Shown here piece by piece: positions 14,493 through 29,900 of a stretch of DNA of 64,000 nucleotides (its first letter is position 1; every line of letters begins with the position of its first letter). The notes beneath the pieces are model-generated. The model saw only the letters and a program-made list of their open reading frames with translations, was not told the origin of the DNA and ran no database searches. The position numbers were made by a program, and so were the translations under genes. The DNA is from Atopsyche davidsoni (taxonomy: Eukaryota; Arthropoda; Insecta; Trichoptera; Hydrobiosidae): assembly GCA_022113835.1 (NCBI GenBank), contig JAILWY010000010.1, positions 10,857,501 through 10,921,500 of the forward strand, given 5' to 3'.

Positions 14493-17400
14493 CGAAGTCT
14501 TCCATTCGGTATTTTATATTTGTACACTTTTGTTACATAGTAATAATATTTAGAAAATATATGCAAATATTTATTATCAGTGTGGCAATATCGGATTATT
14601 GACTTTCCACGATTACGAGCATCTCATCCTTTTTTATACTCTCATTTGTCTAAGTTTGACATTTTTAGACCTCTACAATTTCAACAATATTAAGTATTTT
14701 GTTTGTTTCCAACTTACTACTCTTCATATGAAAGTTTTTATTATGTGAATATATAAATATCAAATGCTAATTTTCTTTAATTTTGAATTTGGCGATCAGT
14801 TTATAAATAAATGTGTTCAATGCTAAAACGCAGTGAATTTTGTAGTTTCTAATGGGCCTCGTGAAATAAATCAACGTCAAAAAACTAGTACGCTTTCGAA
14901 GGTTTTTAGGGTCTATCCAGAATATCGCTGCAAATTCTAGTAGAATGAACATAAAGGAAAGTATCGGGAAAGCAATTATCGATTCTCAACCGTCCTGCAA
15001 TGCTAAACAACCGTAAACAAATGATTAATTGGGGATTCTCCATTAAGCTAAATTTTCCTTGCAGCTACGTTACCGTCTTTTAGGCAGTGAAATTGATGCT
15101 TAAATATGTAAGCAAACAATAAAATCTAGGTTGGAATTATCAGATAATTATTTAAAAAATCCTTAAAATAAAAGTTTTCAAAAATATTTCTTTTTTTTTC
15201 ATTTCGAATATACGTATTTTTATATAAAGCTTATTAATCAAAATAAGCTACTACCATAGAAAATATATATTTTTGAAATTTGTGAGTACTCACAAACTTA
15301 AAAGAATTGTAATTCAGATCGATAAAGTAATTAACAATATGTCACATTAATATATGTTTTTTTTTTTTGGAAACGTGAAATCTTAACACCCTTCCCATGT
15401 CTCGTGACTCTATATACTACAACTCAATGCTACAAGCAATCTAAGTAGTTTAGGCGCTAAGCTCCAATAATTCGAAGACATCGGTTAAAATTTCGCGTAT
15501 ATCGCTTGTACTGTGTTTTGCTGTACCGTTCATCCCAAATAACATTGTTAAAAATGAAAGCTTATTTATCATTCAATAATCATTTCTACCGCTTCTAGAA
15601 TATTTACATTGAAATAATAAATCTACTTCGCAATTGTTTATAGAAATACTTGAGTCTCTTCCGACAGCCGTGGCGTTAAGCTTAAGAATAATAAACTTAC
15701 TCCAGAGAGCCCTCTGCTTATACATTAATGGTGCTGCAAACTTGTTTAATTCTCAAGACGTAACAACAGTGAATAAATAGCGGGGATCATAACTACAACA
15801 GTCCACTGGATGGCAGAGGCAGAAGACTTATTCTATCGACTAGAGACGGAGAGACTATTAAGTGTTGTATTCAAATGAAATGTTGTAGAATAAATTATAA
15901 TCTACTAGTAAAAATCCAACAAATTATGAGCATTTTAGGAAAATAATATTAAACTTCAAAATGGATCGTAAACCGTTTATGGATAAAGATTTTTTTTAAA
16001 TGTATTAGTTTAATTTAGATTTTTAATATCCTAAAATTTAAGAAAAAAAAATAGATTATTGGTTTTCGTTTTTGAAAGAAACTTGAAATTTAAAATTGAA
16101 AATGTTATGTGGTGTTATTATACAGTATCCATTGTTAAGCGACTACACTTTTTATGCCTGCAGAAAACTAAGAATTGATACTGATTTCGTATAACTAATA
16201 GTGTAATAAATTTAATTCGATAAATTTAGTAGTAAAAAAAATAATAGTAAATATTTCCATAACAAAATTAAAAAAAACCAATCTACCCTAGTGAAATCTG
16301 TAAATAAATAATTTATTCAAATTAAAAAATTATTTATCTATTTTACGAAATAACTAGGATGAGAGATTTAATAAAATATTTTAAGTATAGTGGCTTCTGT
16401 GCAATTTATCAAAAGTGTTACAGAAGTAAGAGGATTTGAAAAAAGATGACCTCAGTGCTGCGACAGAACTGACGGAATTTTTAAGAAAAATGCGGCATTG
16501 CATATAATAAACAATATATCTAGTATGAAAACTTTAAAGAAAAAAAACGTTATTAATATAAATAATGTTAAATATATTATTACAGTCTATGTTATTTGTT
16601 TTGATAAAGACACAGAATTTTCATTTTTTGCGAAAATCAAGCCTTGAAATTAAAACAAACCACTGGCCAAGAACAGAGGCAGGTGCTTAGCCAGCAGGCA
16701 TTCCACTTCCATTAATGCTCCACGCAGGCCACGCCCGGGCCTTTGTAATTGTATTTTTCATCTGGATTTGGGCGGAGGCCGTATATATTGCGCCGGGTAA
16801 ATAAATAAGAAACACGGAAATCATAAATGATTCACTGTAATGGAAGCGGACGTCTAATCTGAGGATAGTGTAATCAAACAGAAAGAAACTGAACAGTCGA
16901 AGCGTACACCGTTTTCAAAATGAAGGTATCATTTCGTAATACAAAAAATAAATTACGTTATTTATATTCATAGCTATTTATAAAAGAATAATGAACTTCA
17001 GTTTTAAATGTTCATATTTTTGGTACAATAAATAAATTATATACTTTCCAATCTTAATATACTTGCAAAAGCGGTCGTGTCTGTTTAGAAGAAACATTTT
17101 ATAGAACACGTTAACAATAAAGACTTGCAATTCTCGAATTTCTTTGTAGCTGCCAAATGCGCACTGCGAGTTCTGTTGTATTCATAATTCCTCGGGCGGT
17201 AGTAAAAATAAAAATACAGCTTCCGTAAAAACTGCCTAACGTATTTACAATGGACATTTTTAAAATACTCTGGGCCGGGCTCTCACGTTGTTTTAATTTA
17301 GTACGTGCGCTTTTACTCAGGTTTTCAAAAGAATTAATTTCACATTTTACATGTTGTTAATAATAAATCTGATAATGTGAGTGATGATATATTATGATCG

Positions 17401-20400
17401 CAGAATTGTGAATACTTTCTCGCTGACCGTGTTCCGTAAAACCCCTGTTTTCAGCACACACTCCGCACAGCAAAGTACTGGAGGTCCCGGGAGGCACTAA
17501 TTTGATTATTTATTATTTATACAGAGGGAAACTCGCAAGCGTATGGAAAATTGCATAAAGCAAACTTTCTGGTGAAAATAGCCTTGGAGTAGAGCAACCT
17601 GGTTAGAAAATACAAAAAAACAACCCACGTTTTGTGCTGGACCAGTAAATTTGACTCTCTCTTCTGTTTGCGGTGTTGTCTTTTCTTAAAATACATCTTA
17701 GTTTTGAAGCTAAATATACAGCGCATAAAATTATAATCATATTTATTTATTTAGTTATAAATTAAGTATGTTTAAATAAAAACACTCAGTTTTATAATAA
17801 TTTTCTCTGAATAAAAAGGCACATGAAAAAAAAAACATAAATCAACCAAATTAGACATTAAGCACTGAAAATAATTCATGAAAATTGCCTATAAATTCTG
17901 TTCAAATTTAACTCACATATTTTAAATACCTTTTGTTAATTATTTAAAATTAAGATACCTTGGGAAAGTTCAACCAAAATCTTTTCAGTATACGAAAAAC
18001 AGTTCAATATGTGCCAAATCTATAATAATCTTCACCTATCCCACATGAAACGAAACTTTAAGTAGGTCGTCCAAAACCAACACCGTTCCAAATCCAGCCA
18101 CTAAATCTCAAGTGACACTATAACAGCAAATAAAATACTCGCCATAAAGGCATTATAAAAATCCCCATTGTCTCATAACTCCGTCGCTAAGTTCCGCCAC
18201 CGAAAAAGAAGCCACTCCGCATCGCAAAGTTTGCACGTTTTGTATTCCGCAGATAAAATATCATAGTCTAAGCGAACGCGAATGCAGTTACTATTTATTA
18301 CAAAACTAAATGTATAAGGATACAAGCGCGAATGTAAATAAACTAAGTTTTTCCATAAAGAGCAGTTTTCCTGAACTCCCGAGGTAAGACATCGCGCGTC
18401 GTTTCCCCCGACCGGCGAGAGTTACGCCGCGTCAATTTCGCCGCAAATTTAACGCGAAAAGTTGCCATTCTTTGCGACATGACAGTCATTTTTGTTTACG
18501 GGATATAAAATACACTACGCCGAGGGCAAATAAATGAAAGGCTGCCAGGGAAATTGCACTGGGCTGTGCCTGCGGGTAGAATCGGCACAGTCCAGAATAC
18601 GCCTCACTCGACTCTTTAAAGAAACAGCTTTTTTCTTCGCCAACTATTTACATTCAATTACCTAAAAATAAAAATTATTTTATTTTATTAAAAAAAAAAC
18701 ATTTTGTTCGAAAAATATTTCAGTTTATAACATATTGTTTAATAAATTAATACTATTGATATACCAACTATCCAAAATAGTGAAACGTAAACATGAAATA
18801 AACTCTAAATAGTAAAACATTCAAGGGTTTATGTTTACAAGTAAAAATTGCTGGATTAAAACCATTACAAAATTTTCCACACAAGAAAATTATTCAGCTA
18901 ATAGTAACACGCTTTCATTTTAAAATATTCATTTATTTTTAGGAAAAATATATATGTTCAATGTTTTCGTTTGGTAGCTTTTACAAAAGTTAATTCGTAA
19001 AATGCCATACTTTTAATATTCGTTTCAAATAATGTTTGCAATAAATGTACGAATAAAATTTGTTCAAAATCCTATTAAACTAATTTTTAAAGACAATTGA
19101 TACTTAACTAACTCATATTACTTACAATAAATATCAAATAGCAGTTTGTTATCATCATAAATGAAAAACAAGAGTATGGGATATCCGCAAGTTTAAGGAC
19201 AGAACATAAATATATTATAAGGATTGCCCAGCAGTTAGTAATTGCCGTGTTTTATGTAACGTATATAAAAGTTAGGAAATGTTTTGGGTACACTAAACTG
19301 CCAACGCACTTTCCTGGAGTGAAAGAAAATCACATTACGACTGGGCCATACTTATAATAAAAGCCAAATGGAATTATTGTACTTAAATATTACACTGACA
19401 TTGTGCGTTCCTGAAGAAAACTTCTGTTAAGATTCATAAACAATTCTTATGAACACATTTAATATGGTTGTATCTTGTTTAGACAGAACTGTTTTATTTT
19501 GATTTATAATGGCAATAATTATATTTCATTTTCGCAAAATAAATATCTGCTATTTTGTTAATACATATTGAAAAACTTAGCATGGAGTATTTTATATTAC
19601 ATCTTACATTGTATAATACTTTAGAATTAATATAAACCAATCTACCTTTTTTCATTATAAATATAGGATCCGTTTAATAATAACCAAAGCTTAAATTTGA
19701 ATTTTGACTTGATTATTAGGATTATCAAATTTATTTTGTAGTTCGTGTTAACTTCTCAATAAATTTCCAAAATATAATTGATTGCTACAGTAAGATATAG
19801 ATAGATAGATTATAAGTATGACCACTATTTGATTTTGTCGTAATTTAGAGTGCAAAGCTCATTTACAACTAACCTGTTGATTGGCAACAAGTAGCAGTCT
19901 CAAGAAAGAAACCCATGACTTTGTTCTTTAATTTTAGCTAAAATTTTTCACTCGTTTTTTGAATAATAAAAAATACAACACTATAAATAAAAATTGTTGC
20001 AATCTATTTTCAATAAATAATCTATTATTTTATTTTTCAATATTTTACTTTGAAATTTCACTCTTTTAGAGACACAAAGAGCTGCGAATCTTGTGACTGA
20101 CTTAATGTTGCCTAATACCTAACTTCGTTCCCCTGGAATACGATTGCTTAGTAATAAATGTTGAATTCACCAGATTATCGTGTTGTGTCTAGTGCTTTGA
20201 AGCCCGGCAGTCAAGTAACGCTTATTTCTCACTTTGATGTTGAGTCATAATATAACATTCTGCCTTATAGTAAAGCTTTATGGGGGAGATTCGTGATAAA
20301 TAAATTGGCGCCAAAGGTAAAATAAATATTGTTTTACCAATCGTGAAACTGAACTTTGAACTCACGTCTAATCATTATATATATCCCTCACTTCACTCTC

Positions 20401-23400
20401 AGTATATTTGTAAATATTACAAATAAAAACCAAAAATTGAATATCACATGCGCTATCTAGATCTAAGTTTCATTCGATTATTGGACTGGTTAAGTTTAGA
20501 GCGCCTCGTGATGCAAATTTCTAATAAGCCCTTAACTTTTCCCGTAATCCAATGGAAACACAGTCGAGTAACTGACTTACCTCCGGTCTCCGATAAAACA
20601 ATTACTGCAGGCATAGGTTCTAAATTGGATTCGCAGTGGGTGTTGCGAATCAAAGTGAGAATGACGACAGAGACCAGGCAGCCTACGAGCGGAGCGAAAG
20701 AGTTAATTTCAATTTGTGTTACTTAGTGCATTAAGCCCTAGTGTAAGCTTAAACTTTATTTCCTTACAATAAAATCGAAATTGCTTCTCGGTTCGCTCTT
20801 TTTCGTTCGAATCGCGAAGCGGAATTTCGAGTTTCTTTCTTTGGTGGAAACAATTTTGTATTAGGAGCGCAGAACGATAGTACAAAAAGCTCTTGTGTAA
20901 TAACTAAACGTTCGGTCCCGATGGGAATCGCCAGAGGTCGCGCTGCCTGTGGATCCGGGAAGAAAGAATCCAACTGGAAATGTCTGCAACTGCCTTTTCC
21001 TTGACTCTTTTCTTGGAGGTTTCTTTTTAGAGATAATTTCCTATTTACAGTTATTTGGAGCGAGCATCTCTAAGCCTTTCTATACAATGAAAATAATTTC
21101 AGCGTATACTTATAACTAACGTAAATTATCTCAATGTAATTTTAAGCTCTAACATTGTTTTTTTTTTACTTAAATGCAAAAAGGCAATCCACAAAATTTT
21201 CATGATAAAATTCACCAATACGTTGATTTCAATTTGCTGAATTATGAAACTTCCCAGTCAATGAGAAATCAAAGTTTGAATAAATTTTCCAATTTTTTAT
21301 TTTCTTTTAAAAGTTATATTAATATATTAGTCAAATTTACATTTGAAGAAATATTCGTGAGAAAATATATTTTGTGATTTATGAAAGGATAATTTTTTAA
21401 TTAATAAATCTATTCGCCCCAAAAACTCTTCAACCACAAAATTAATTTACGTCTGTTCCTTCGAACACCGCAACCTCTCATAGTACACACTGAGCGCCTC
21501 TGGCTCGCAGGGCCGCGGTCGGTTCCCGGGCCGCCCTGGCCGTCCAGTCCGCTGCAGATTCTCAAGTGGCGAGGCCGAAATAGGGGCCGATGCGGTTTAT
21601 TCATTTTGCAATAATGCCCCGAACAATAAAACTTGGTGGGACCGATTGGGTCTGGTTTCTAGCGGCCCGTAATGTCAAAACTCATGCCAAATATTATATG
21701 AATTCTTGATTTAAAATATACACTAGCTTTACCAATGTATATTATCTGCCCATGAATAATAAAGCATATACAATATTAATTATTATAACTGCTAGTTCTG
21801 GATCCGATATACTATAATAGATAGAAATGCCGTATTATCGGAATATATATTTTTTATTGAATATTTATGTAAGACAGCAGGTATTTTATTTGAGGTCTTG
21901 TATTATCAAGTTTAAGTTGAAGTTTAAAGTTCGGCTTTTTAAGCAAATAAACTAATATCTAATAAATAAAATGTATTTAGAATCTTGGCTTGTTTATTTG
22001 AAAATGACAAACCAATTAAATAATAAACTAATGTAAAATATATTTATGTACTTAAATGAAATAAGCTTTAAGCAAACGAAAAATGAATTGCTTTAATTAT
22101 TAGGTCATTCCTAAAATACAATTTACATTTCATACAAAGGTTATTTGTTGTAAGCCGCAATGGACTGTTTGATGTTGTCACAAAGTATTTGTAATGCTTT
22201 CGTTCTGTTTCTACTAAATCCATTTACATCCGAAATTGTGAATACATGACTGGCCTATGAGTCTGTCAATTTAGGTTTTTCAAACATATCAAATGCAATC
22301 CCTAATTAATTCATATCCTCGATTAAAAAACCACAGTAAATGTATTTTTTTTAGGGAACAGCTACATACTTTTCACGCCTTTGAAGAGTAGAGAGGTGTA
22401 GACTATGCGCTTTATTTTAAAAAGTCGTAAAAATAAACGTTTTAATTCTAAACGTAATGTGTTCTAAGGCTCGATGGCGTATAAAATCTTTTTGATTTAT
22501 GTGTAAGAAAAGCGATTATATTATATAAGGAAACTTACTGTTTTTGACGGGATTATAAATTTTGTGTTAATCTCGTTAAATTATAATAATTTGTAGATTA
22601 AGAAAGCTTAGGGATTTCAAATATGTGTTTTTTAATGTATAAAAATGAGTTTATGTATAATGTGTTTATTATGTAATCACTTAGTGGTTGAAAACGCCTG
22701 GTGCCTATATGACCTCCGACCCTGGCTCGCCATCCGTCACCACCAGCGCTTATCATCTCTGTGGAGTGAAGACTCGATCCCGTGAATGCCTTCACCTGGT
22801 CCGCCCATCATTATTTGTATAGGATTTATTTTGAATACTTACAGAAATAAAAAACAGGGTTTGCACACGTTCAATTTACGTTGTAACAAGTAACAACTTG
22901 CATTTCAAAGTTCTTTTATAGAGGTCTTAAGTTGTTTCTGCCGTTTGGATAAAATAGAGATGTTTAAATGTACATCTTTATATATTCTAGACTGAAATCC
23001 TTGTTTACATTTCATTAAATCTGCTAGTAGAAGTATTTTCAGTAAGTTAGTCCACCTGACGCATTGCAAATGGAGCTCATAATTTTTAACCCTAAGATGA
23101 TTTATGTAATTGAGCAGGGCATAAATTTACTTGCCGTAAATCCGTATTAATTTTAATGTTAACCATCATAATCTAGTCTCTCGGATTGGAAGTCTTGGCC
23201 GTTTTGGACGGTCTCGAAAGCGGAATTGTTAATGATAGAGCAAAATAACTAGCGATAAATTTTAACTAAGAGTGTATGTCAATATTAAATTCATGAACTG
23301 TCACTGAAAACAAGATAAATGTTGCATCTGGTATTAAGGCAGTCAAATTTTATAAAATCTAAATTATTTACTTGTTATCGAATTTATCTTTGCATAATAT

Positions 23401-23445
23401 TGGTACAAAATTATATGGAATCAATTTTTCGAATCTGTAAGATTC

Positions 23446-23480
23446 CATATATAAATATATTTATATATATATATATATAT
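23446..23480. repeat. (TA)n microsatellite
   Basis: An interrupted TA dinucleotide run immediately upstream of a GC-rich island. Confidence 0.85.
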
Positions 23481-23509
23481 TCAAAACTGAATAGTTGAGA
23501 GCGGGTTCT

Positions 23510-23940
23510 TTGTAGTAGTTCCTGGGGGCGCGGGGCTCCGACCCTCGTCCGGCCAGGCGGGCGTTTTTTTGTTTTACGGCCCGCATTTATAATTCACCCC
23601 ACTCGGAGCGGACAGAAAATCGGTGTAGGTGTTAAATAAATTAGGGACGCGTACGGTCAACACAAATATAAATAAATAATGACCCGAACAAAACCGATCT
23701 GCTGTAGAATGATAAAGTGGAGTTTTATTCAAATGAGGGCGGAGAGGGTGGCCGGAAATGAGCAGCAGGGTCCGGGAGCGGCCCGGGGCCCGCCAGATGG
23801 AGCGGCCCGTTAATTCTTCTCGCGGACATGGCGGCCGCAGCGCCGCGATGCTGCGTCGCCATATTTCGCAGTCTGAGCTCTCGCTAACTCTATGATACGA
23901 TGAAGCCGCATGGGGCGCATGCCTACTTATGGCCACTAAA
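23510..23940. other. GC-rich, CpG-rich island in AT-rich surroundings
   Basis: Composition shifts abruptly to GC-rich between about 23515 and 23900. A 120-codon frame runs through it on the minus strand (23574-23936), but its residue composition simply follows the GC bias and I recognise no domain. It could be a promoter or first non-coding exon, an enhancer, or a conserved non-coding element. The function is open. Confidence 0.4.
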
Positions 23941-26900
23941 AAACCTCACATTTTAAAACATCTTTCACATGCTTTGAAACGTACGAGGTCATTTGGTAAG
24001 AGATATATGTTTATACATTTCATGAAATGTTTGATAATTAGGTGCCAATAGTATTGATGCATAAATTAAATTGACGTTTGTTCGGTTTTTTTTTCATCAT
24101 AAAAAATTTCGAAAATTTAAGATTTAATTAAAAATATATAACGACTAAGATCGAAATTAAAATTAATTTAATCAATATTTGTGAAACTTCCTTAGTGGGT
24201 CATCATAGAATTCTACACTATAATACATAAATTATACATACAGAAACATGAGAACTACGAATATTATTTATATAGATGTGTGCGTATCAGATAAAACCTA
24301 ATTAAGATAACATGAGGTGAACCATGAAAGTTAGCAGTTTCCCAGAGAACTCTCTAATACACAATACGTTAAATTAGGGTTCCGTACGTTTGTTTATATA
24401 GTTAACTATTAATAACAGTTGTGATTAAACGATAATACCCGAGAGTAGGTTTCAAAATAATTTGACTTTACAGCCCCCCGTACGGGTTCGTACATTCGTG
24501 CTCGGAATTATATCCCCACTACTTGTTTGATTCTACGAAGCCAGCATATGTGACTCCTTGTTTGCGCAGGAGGATGCTCAGGACTGAAGCTACTCAGCCG
24601 CTGGGCTCCCACGCACGCTCTGAACGCCGAAAGGGGACTGAAACCAAAAACCTACTGTTTATACTTCTCAGAGACACCGTTACTACCTCTGAATAGTGAA
24701 TATCAATAATATTGGTGTTTATTCTGGGCATTTAAGAGGGTTGTGCGAAAAATATTAAAACTATTTAGGATAAAAAAATGAAATATAAAGATAAAATAAA
24801 ACAAATATAAATAACGTAAACAAAGAAAATAATGTAAATTTATAGTTTCATGCGTTATCACATGCTATGCTATGTTATCACATGTTAAAGGATCTACCAG
24901 ACTTGACACTTCTGATAGTATAGTCATTCAAACTCCCTAAGTAATTTTTGATCAGTTGCTTGGCGGTTATGTGAACATACTAAAGTTATCTCCTCCATTT
25001 ATATCCGAAAACTTTTTATTTTAATATGAGTTAATCCCAGAGGAAGCATTCAGACAGTAAATATTAGAATCATCGGGGTTATGTTACTCTTCGTAACTTG
25101 CCAAAAATTCAAAGACTGATGTTCCTTACACCAGGCCAATTTATTAATAATCATTGCTATCTCTGAAAAATTTAACTTTGAAATATTTTGCATTTAAATA
25201 ACTGAGTGGATTGTGTTAATTCATTTGACCTGCGCTTCTTCCGATGGATGACCGTCCTCAATATAGACATCGTGAGCACTTTTGGGTGCTTTATTAATTG
25301 TACAACATGTTTGCGTCTATAGTATTTGGGATTTTGTAGTTGATGCTAAAACATATATCATGTCTTATGAATTATCTGTCAAGACGACTTGTATCATAAT
25401 ATTTAAAATAGATCTACTTTGGACTAGAGTACACATTTATTGTCCTTGGGCCTACACTTTATACCACAAGGTATCACTTGTTAATTTTCGCTTAAAAAAA
25501 AATCTGATAAATATAAATCGACATAATCATAAAAATCCTTCTTGGGTATAAGTAATAGAATAATCTTAAAACAAACACATTTAAAGAGAAATATTGGATT
25601 TAGTAATTGAGTTGCGGCAAGAAGACGTTATCTACCTGAATCACTTCATTGAGCCCACGCATTTCTGGCTCGTCTCGCGTTTATTTCCTCGCGCTGTTCC
25701 GGGACTCACACATATTTATTATGCTCGGGATGGTTCGCTGAAATATTTTTATTTTATTAAACCGGAGTCGCGGCGTAAATCACTTCGCTTCCAGCAGTCA
25801 ATCTCCGTCAGATGCTAATATCCGTGATGAAGAATGTGACGCGAAACAAACGTTGTCTATCAGAATTCCATACAGGAAACCGTACTCAGAAAATAATATT
25901 TGAATTGAGTGACTGGGTAAACCCATATTTTTATTTCATTATCGTAGCATTTCTTCTTGAACTACTATTGAGATAAAGACAACATTTTTTGTGTTGGGAA
26001 TCTAGTAATTTTTGGAATCGTGCACCTGTTTTTACTAATGAAAACCTCGGTATGATTTTGTCATTTTCTTTAATTCAGAATTTTATCTAATAGAAACTTT
26101 TGATGATCACAAATAAAAATTAGATACTATTATTCATAATAAATAATCAAATCATAAAATTGTATATTAAACTCACTAAATATGTGGCAGGTATTAATAT
26201 GAATATTGTATTCTCATAAATTAACATTATTTTGTTTTTTCATAAAAATAAACCTTTCATTTACTCAAAATAATACTACCAATAACCATAAATTATAAAA
26301 CACTCCATTTGAATATATATTCGTAAAAACACAAAACATTATTTTTTTGAAACAATATAAATTACGTTTTACGTTAGAAAATACCGCAGCTGCAAACTGC
26401 AGTCATACTACTGGAGTGTGAAAAATCCTTACAAGTGTGTCTGGTGGTGTGATACTTAGCCAGCATACGGCTCAGCATTTAGCCACGGCTGGTAGTAACT
26501 TGCCCCGGCGCGGAGCTAAACCCGGGGTGTTTATGTTGCTAAATCGATAATGCACCAGTAAACCGGGCGCCACTAAGTGAGGCTTCGCAAAGTGCACCCA
26601 GGACGAAGCCACGCATCGCTCAGAGTGTGCCGGGCGTACACCACCACCCCGCGTACTGTTGACTTTTGACTGAAAATTTACCTAACCATGTAAGTCGCGC
26701 AACTGAAACCCTGTGCGCTTCGAATCGGATACTTTGTAACGAGTGCAAGATTTCTACCTACAAATTCATAGCTAAATTAAATCTGAGGTCGACTTTTAAA
26801 TATATCGTTAAATTTAAAGTTAGTGCGCTGCGATAATTTTTTGTTTTATATTTAATTAACATTTGAAATGTATAATAGGAAAATGCAATTTAACAGAGCC

Positions 26901-29900
26901 GTTTGGGATAACGTGATTGTGATCAGCACTGACGGTAGCGAGTGGATTAGTCCGTTCGCATGTACAGCGGCACAAGCGGGACGCCGGGCAGTCATAGAGC
27001 ATTCGGCGTTAATTAATTTAACATCATGATCACACTGGCAGAGGCACAATAACGCGTTAGTTACAGCCATCATTAGTGTACCTGATTATTTACATTAACA
27101 AATAAAAATATTTGCTGTATTCACTGAGGTATCGATTTGTTATACTTTGCAATATTCATATTAAAAACTTTCATTCAAATTAGATGAAATTGTTTCAGAT
27201 TTTTTACAAAATTGTGAAGATTTTTGTGTCTGAAAATAATTATATATATAATATATTGTAAAAAAAACTGTTGTGTTTCGGTTTTTTAAAGTAATATGAG
27301 ATAAGCAAAAACAGATTTAAGATAATAAAGAAAGAATTTCGCAAACTCAATAACGCAAGCGGTAAACAACATTTCCCGAGCGGTCCCTTAGATCTGAAGG
27401 TATATTAAGTTTTTAGGCAGTCTAAACGTGTTATTGACATGAAAACGTTATTTGTTTTTCCAGATCATAACGCTTTAACTATTTGTGTGAGTGAATACAA
27501 TCACTGTTTCCTTTTATTTTCTTTCATGCGAGGCCTCAGACCGCTTTATTAACAAACAGGAAGCGGGCAATGTTACAATACAGATGAAAAGCGCTACGAA
27601 TAAACGCGGAACGTTTCTGGAATGAGAAGCCCGCTCCCTGTTACGAAAATATTTTTCACGATTTGATGCGGCAGTAAAGTATTTATTTTAAACATAAGAC
27701 GGAATTTTTTTAACGGAACTGCCGAGCCTTTGTAGTCTTTAAATTTTGGGGACGGTTTTTAAATGACATTATGGAAACATTATTTTATTTCACTGTTGAT
27801 ATTTCATAACGAAACGTTTATCGAAAATAAATCAACTGTGGATTTTTACGACAAAGAGTACCAAAAAGATTTTAAACCTAAAATAATATACCAAATGAAC
27901 GAAAAAATAAAATACAAGAATGTATTTTTGATTAGAATATAATGTAAAATTTACTTGGATATATATATATAAAAGTAAATATATGTAAATACGATAATGT
28001 GTAGAAAGCCACTTCAAGCGATAGCAAAAAGAGTTAAAATCGTTAAAGAATATGATGTAGTGATTAAGTCTTCTAAAGTTTTTCTACACCAAGAGACGTT
28101 TTGCACTTAAAATTTCATGACATCCCGAGTTGCACCTGCTAGTACTCAGCATCAGAAACCTAAAATTTCAGTGCTGTTACATTTCATTTTCATTATAAGA
28201 AACTAATAGTATTTTCTTAGAATTTAATTAACTGAATCAAGATATCGAATAAGTAAGCTGGTGGTATTGGTGATTGATAAACATGTTATATTAATAATAA
28301 AAGTTTTTAATATAAACATGAGTATAGGTTGAACGATGTACTTAGTCAATTTAATCAGAATTGCTTTAATTGGTTGATAATTTTATGAAAATTCACTCGC
28401 AATCATAATTTTAAATTTAATAACTATAACAATTGAAATTGTTATATTTTCGTATTTCCAATTTTATAAAACATTTAATATTATTTATCAAATTTCTTTT
28501 TTTTTTATAAGAAAACATAATATGTTTTTTTAAGTAAAAATTTATAATCTGCTGCATTTAGGTAAGCATAATAATTTTTTTATAACAGAAATCACTTAAT
28601 AATAACAACTACGTAATATTTTTAAAATTTTGATATTATATCAATACTTTAGTATGTAATATATGGAAAACCTCTTGTTTTTATTTAATTTTAACCTTTC
28701 AAAAGCACTTTTCTGTTACATATCAAATATGTTGTTTATTTTTGTTTTACTGCTACCTTTTATATGTTCCGAAAATAATTTTGTTACACATACACAAAGG
28801 AAGCTTCTAAGCTTTTCTGCAGGATTGCACAAAGCCTTACAAACAATGCCATGCATTTGCTTATTAGTCTCTTTGTATCAGCCGAGTTTCCGTTAATTAA
28901 CGGAAATATTTTTTTTAATCGGCGTAAAATCTGATACGTGTAACTCTCGCAACAGGAAAAAGTGTCGGCAGTGGGGGCGAGAGCTACACCGAGGCTCGGC
29001 AAGCGCCCCGTAGACCAGCCGGCCGCTCACAAAGGCTGTATTGTTGTTTTCGTATTCATTCAGGACCGCAGTATGTATTTTTCAATATGTGCTGAACGTC
29101 TGGGCTTCCTACCCTCCCCGCCTTCCCATTATTTGACTTCCGGCTCGCAGACTTTCACGCTACCTGCGAAAGCCTAGAGACAGCCGTAAGTATATATTCA
29201 CAGGATATAAACTCCTCCTCCCATATACTTTTGGGGGTTGATCTGAAACTTTACAAATATTCACATTCTAAAGTGAGAAATATAAATTTTTAACGATATT
29301 TCAGTGCTAAATTTCATAACTACTAATTAGTATCTTAAAATTTTACTTTATAAAAAGATAAAATATTTTCACGAGTCTTTTAAATTTAATATGTTTAATT
29401 ATACTGATATTTTGGGATTTACACAGAATTTCTTATTTGCGTTTTGTTAATAATCTAATATATTCTTTCATGTCATCAGTATTTCATTTCAGTTCATCTA
29501 GGTAACTCTAAATAAATATAAATTCAAGGATTAAATAATTTATTTACTGACAGTAATAATTATAATTTACAAATATCCGATATCTAACAAGCAAGTCTAG
29601 AGTTAATTCCTTCATTATAGTCCTTTGTTGCGATGAAGCCTGTTCAATTATTTTTCGGATAAAGATTTTCTTAAGTAGGACCGAAAGTTCATTAATTATG
29701 TACGCCAATGAACAAAAAACATTACAGTTTACAATAACAATAAATGTCTGAAATGAAAAAGGATGCTGGGACTGAGCACCGATGAACAAGATACCCAAAA
29801 ATAATTAAGGGAAAAGAATTTTCGAAGTATAAAATAATTTGCAAACAAAAATATATTCTATACCATAACTATACCTAATCGTACTCTTATATATCTCCAT

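Larger units (their letters stand above)
12001..23500. other. AT-rich non-coding DNA upstream of the Ddr start exon, part 2
   Basis: No coding exon recognised. The region holds a 45-bp direct repeat (13272-13316 and 14448-14492), a short GATA run near 19800, and GC-richer islands near 12240-12310, 16640-16800, 18370-18600, 21440-21650 and 22690-22800. These islands could be conserved regulatory DNA, but nothing in the sequence proves it. Confidence 0.5.
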
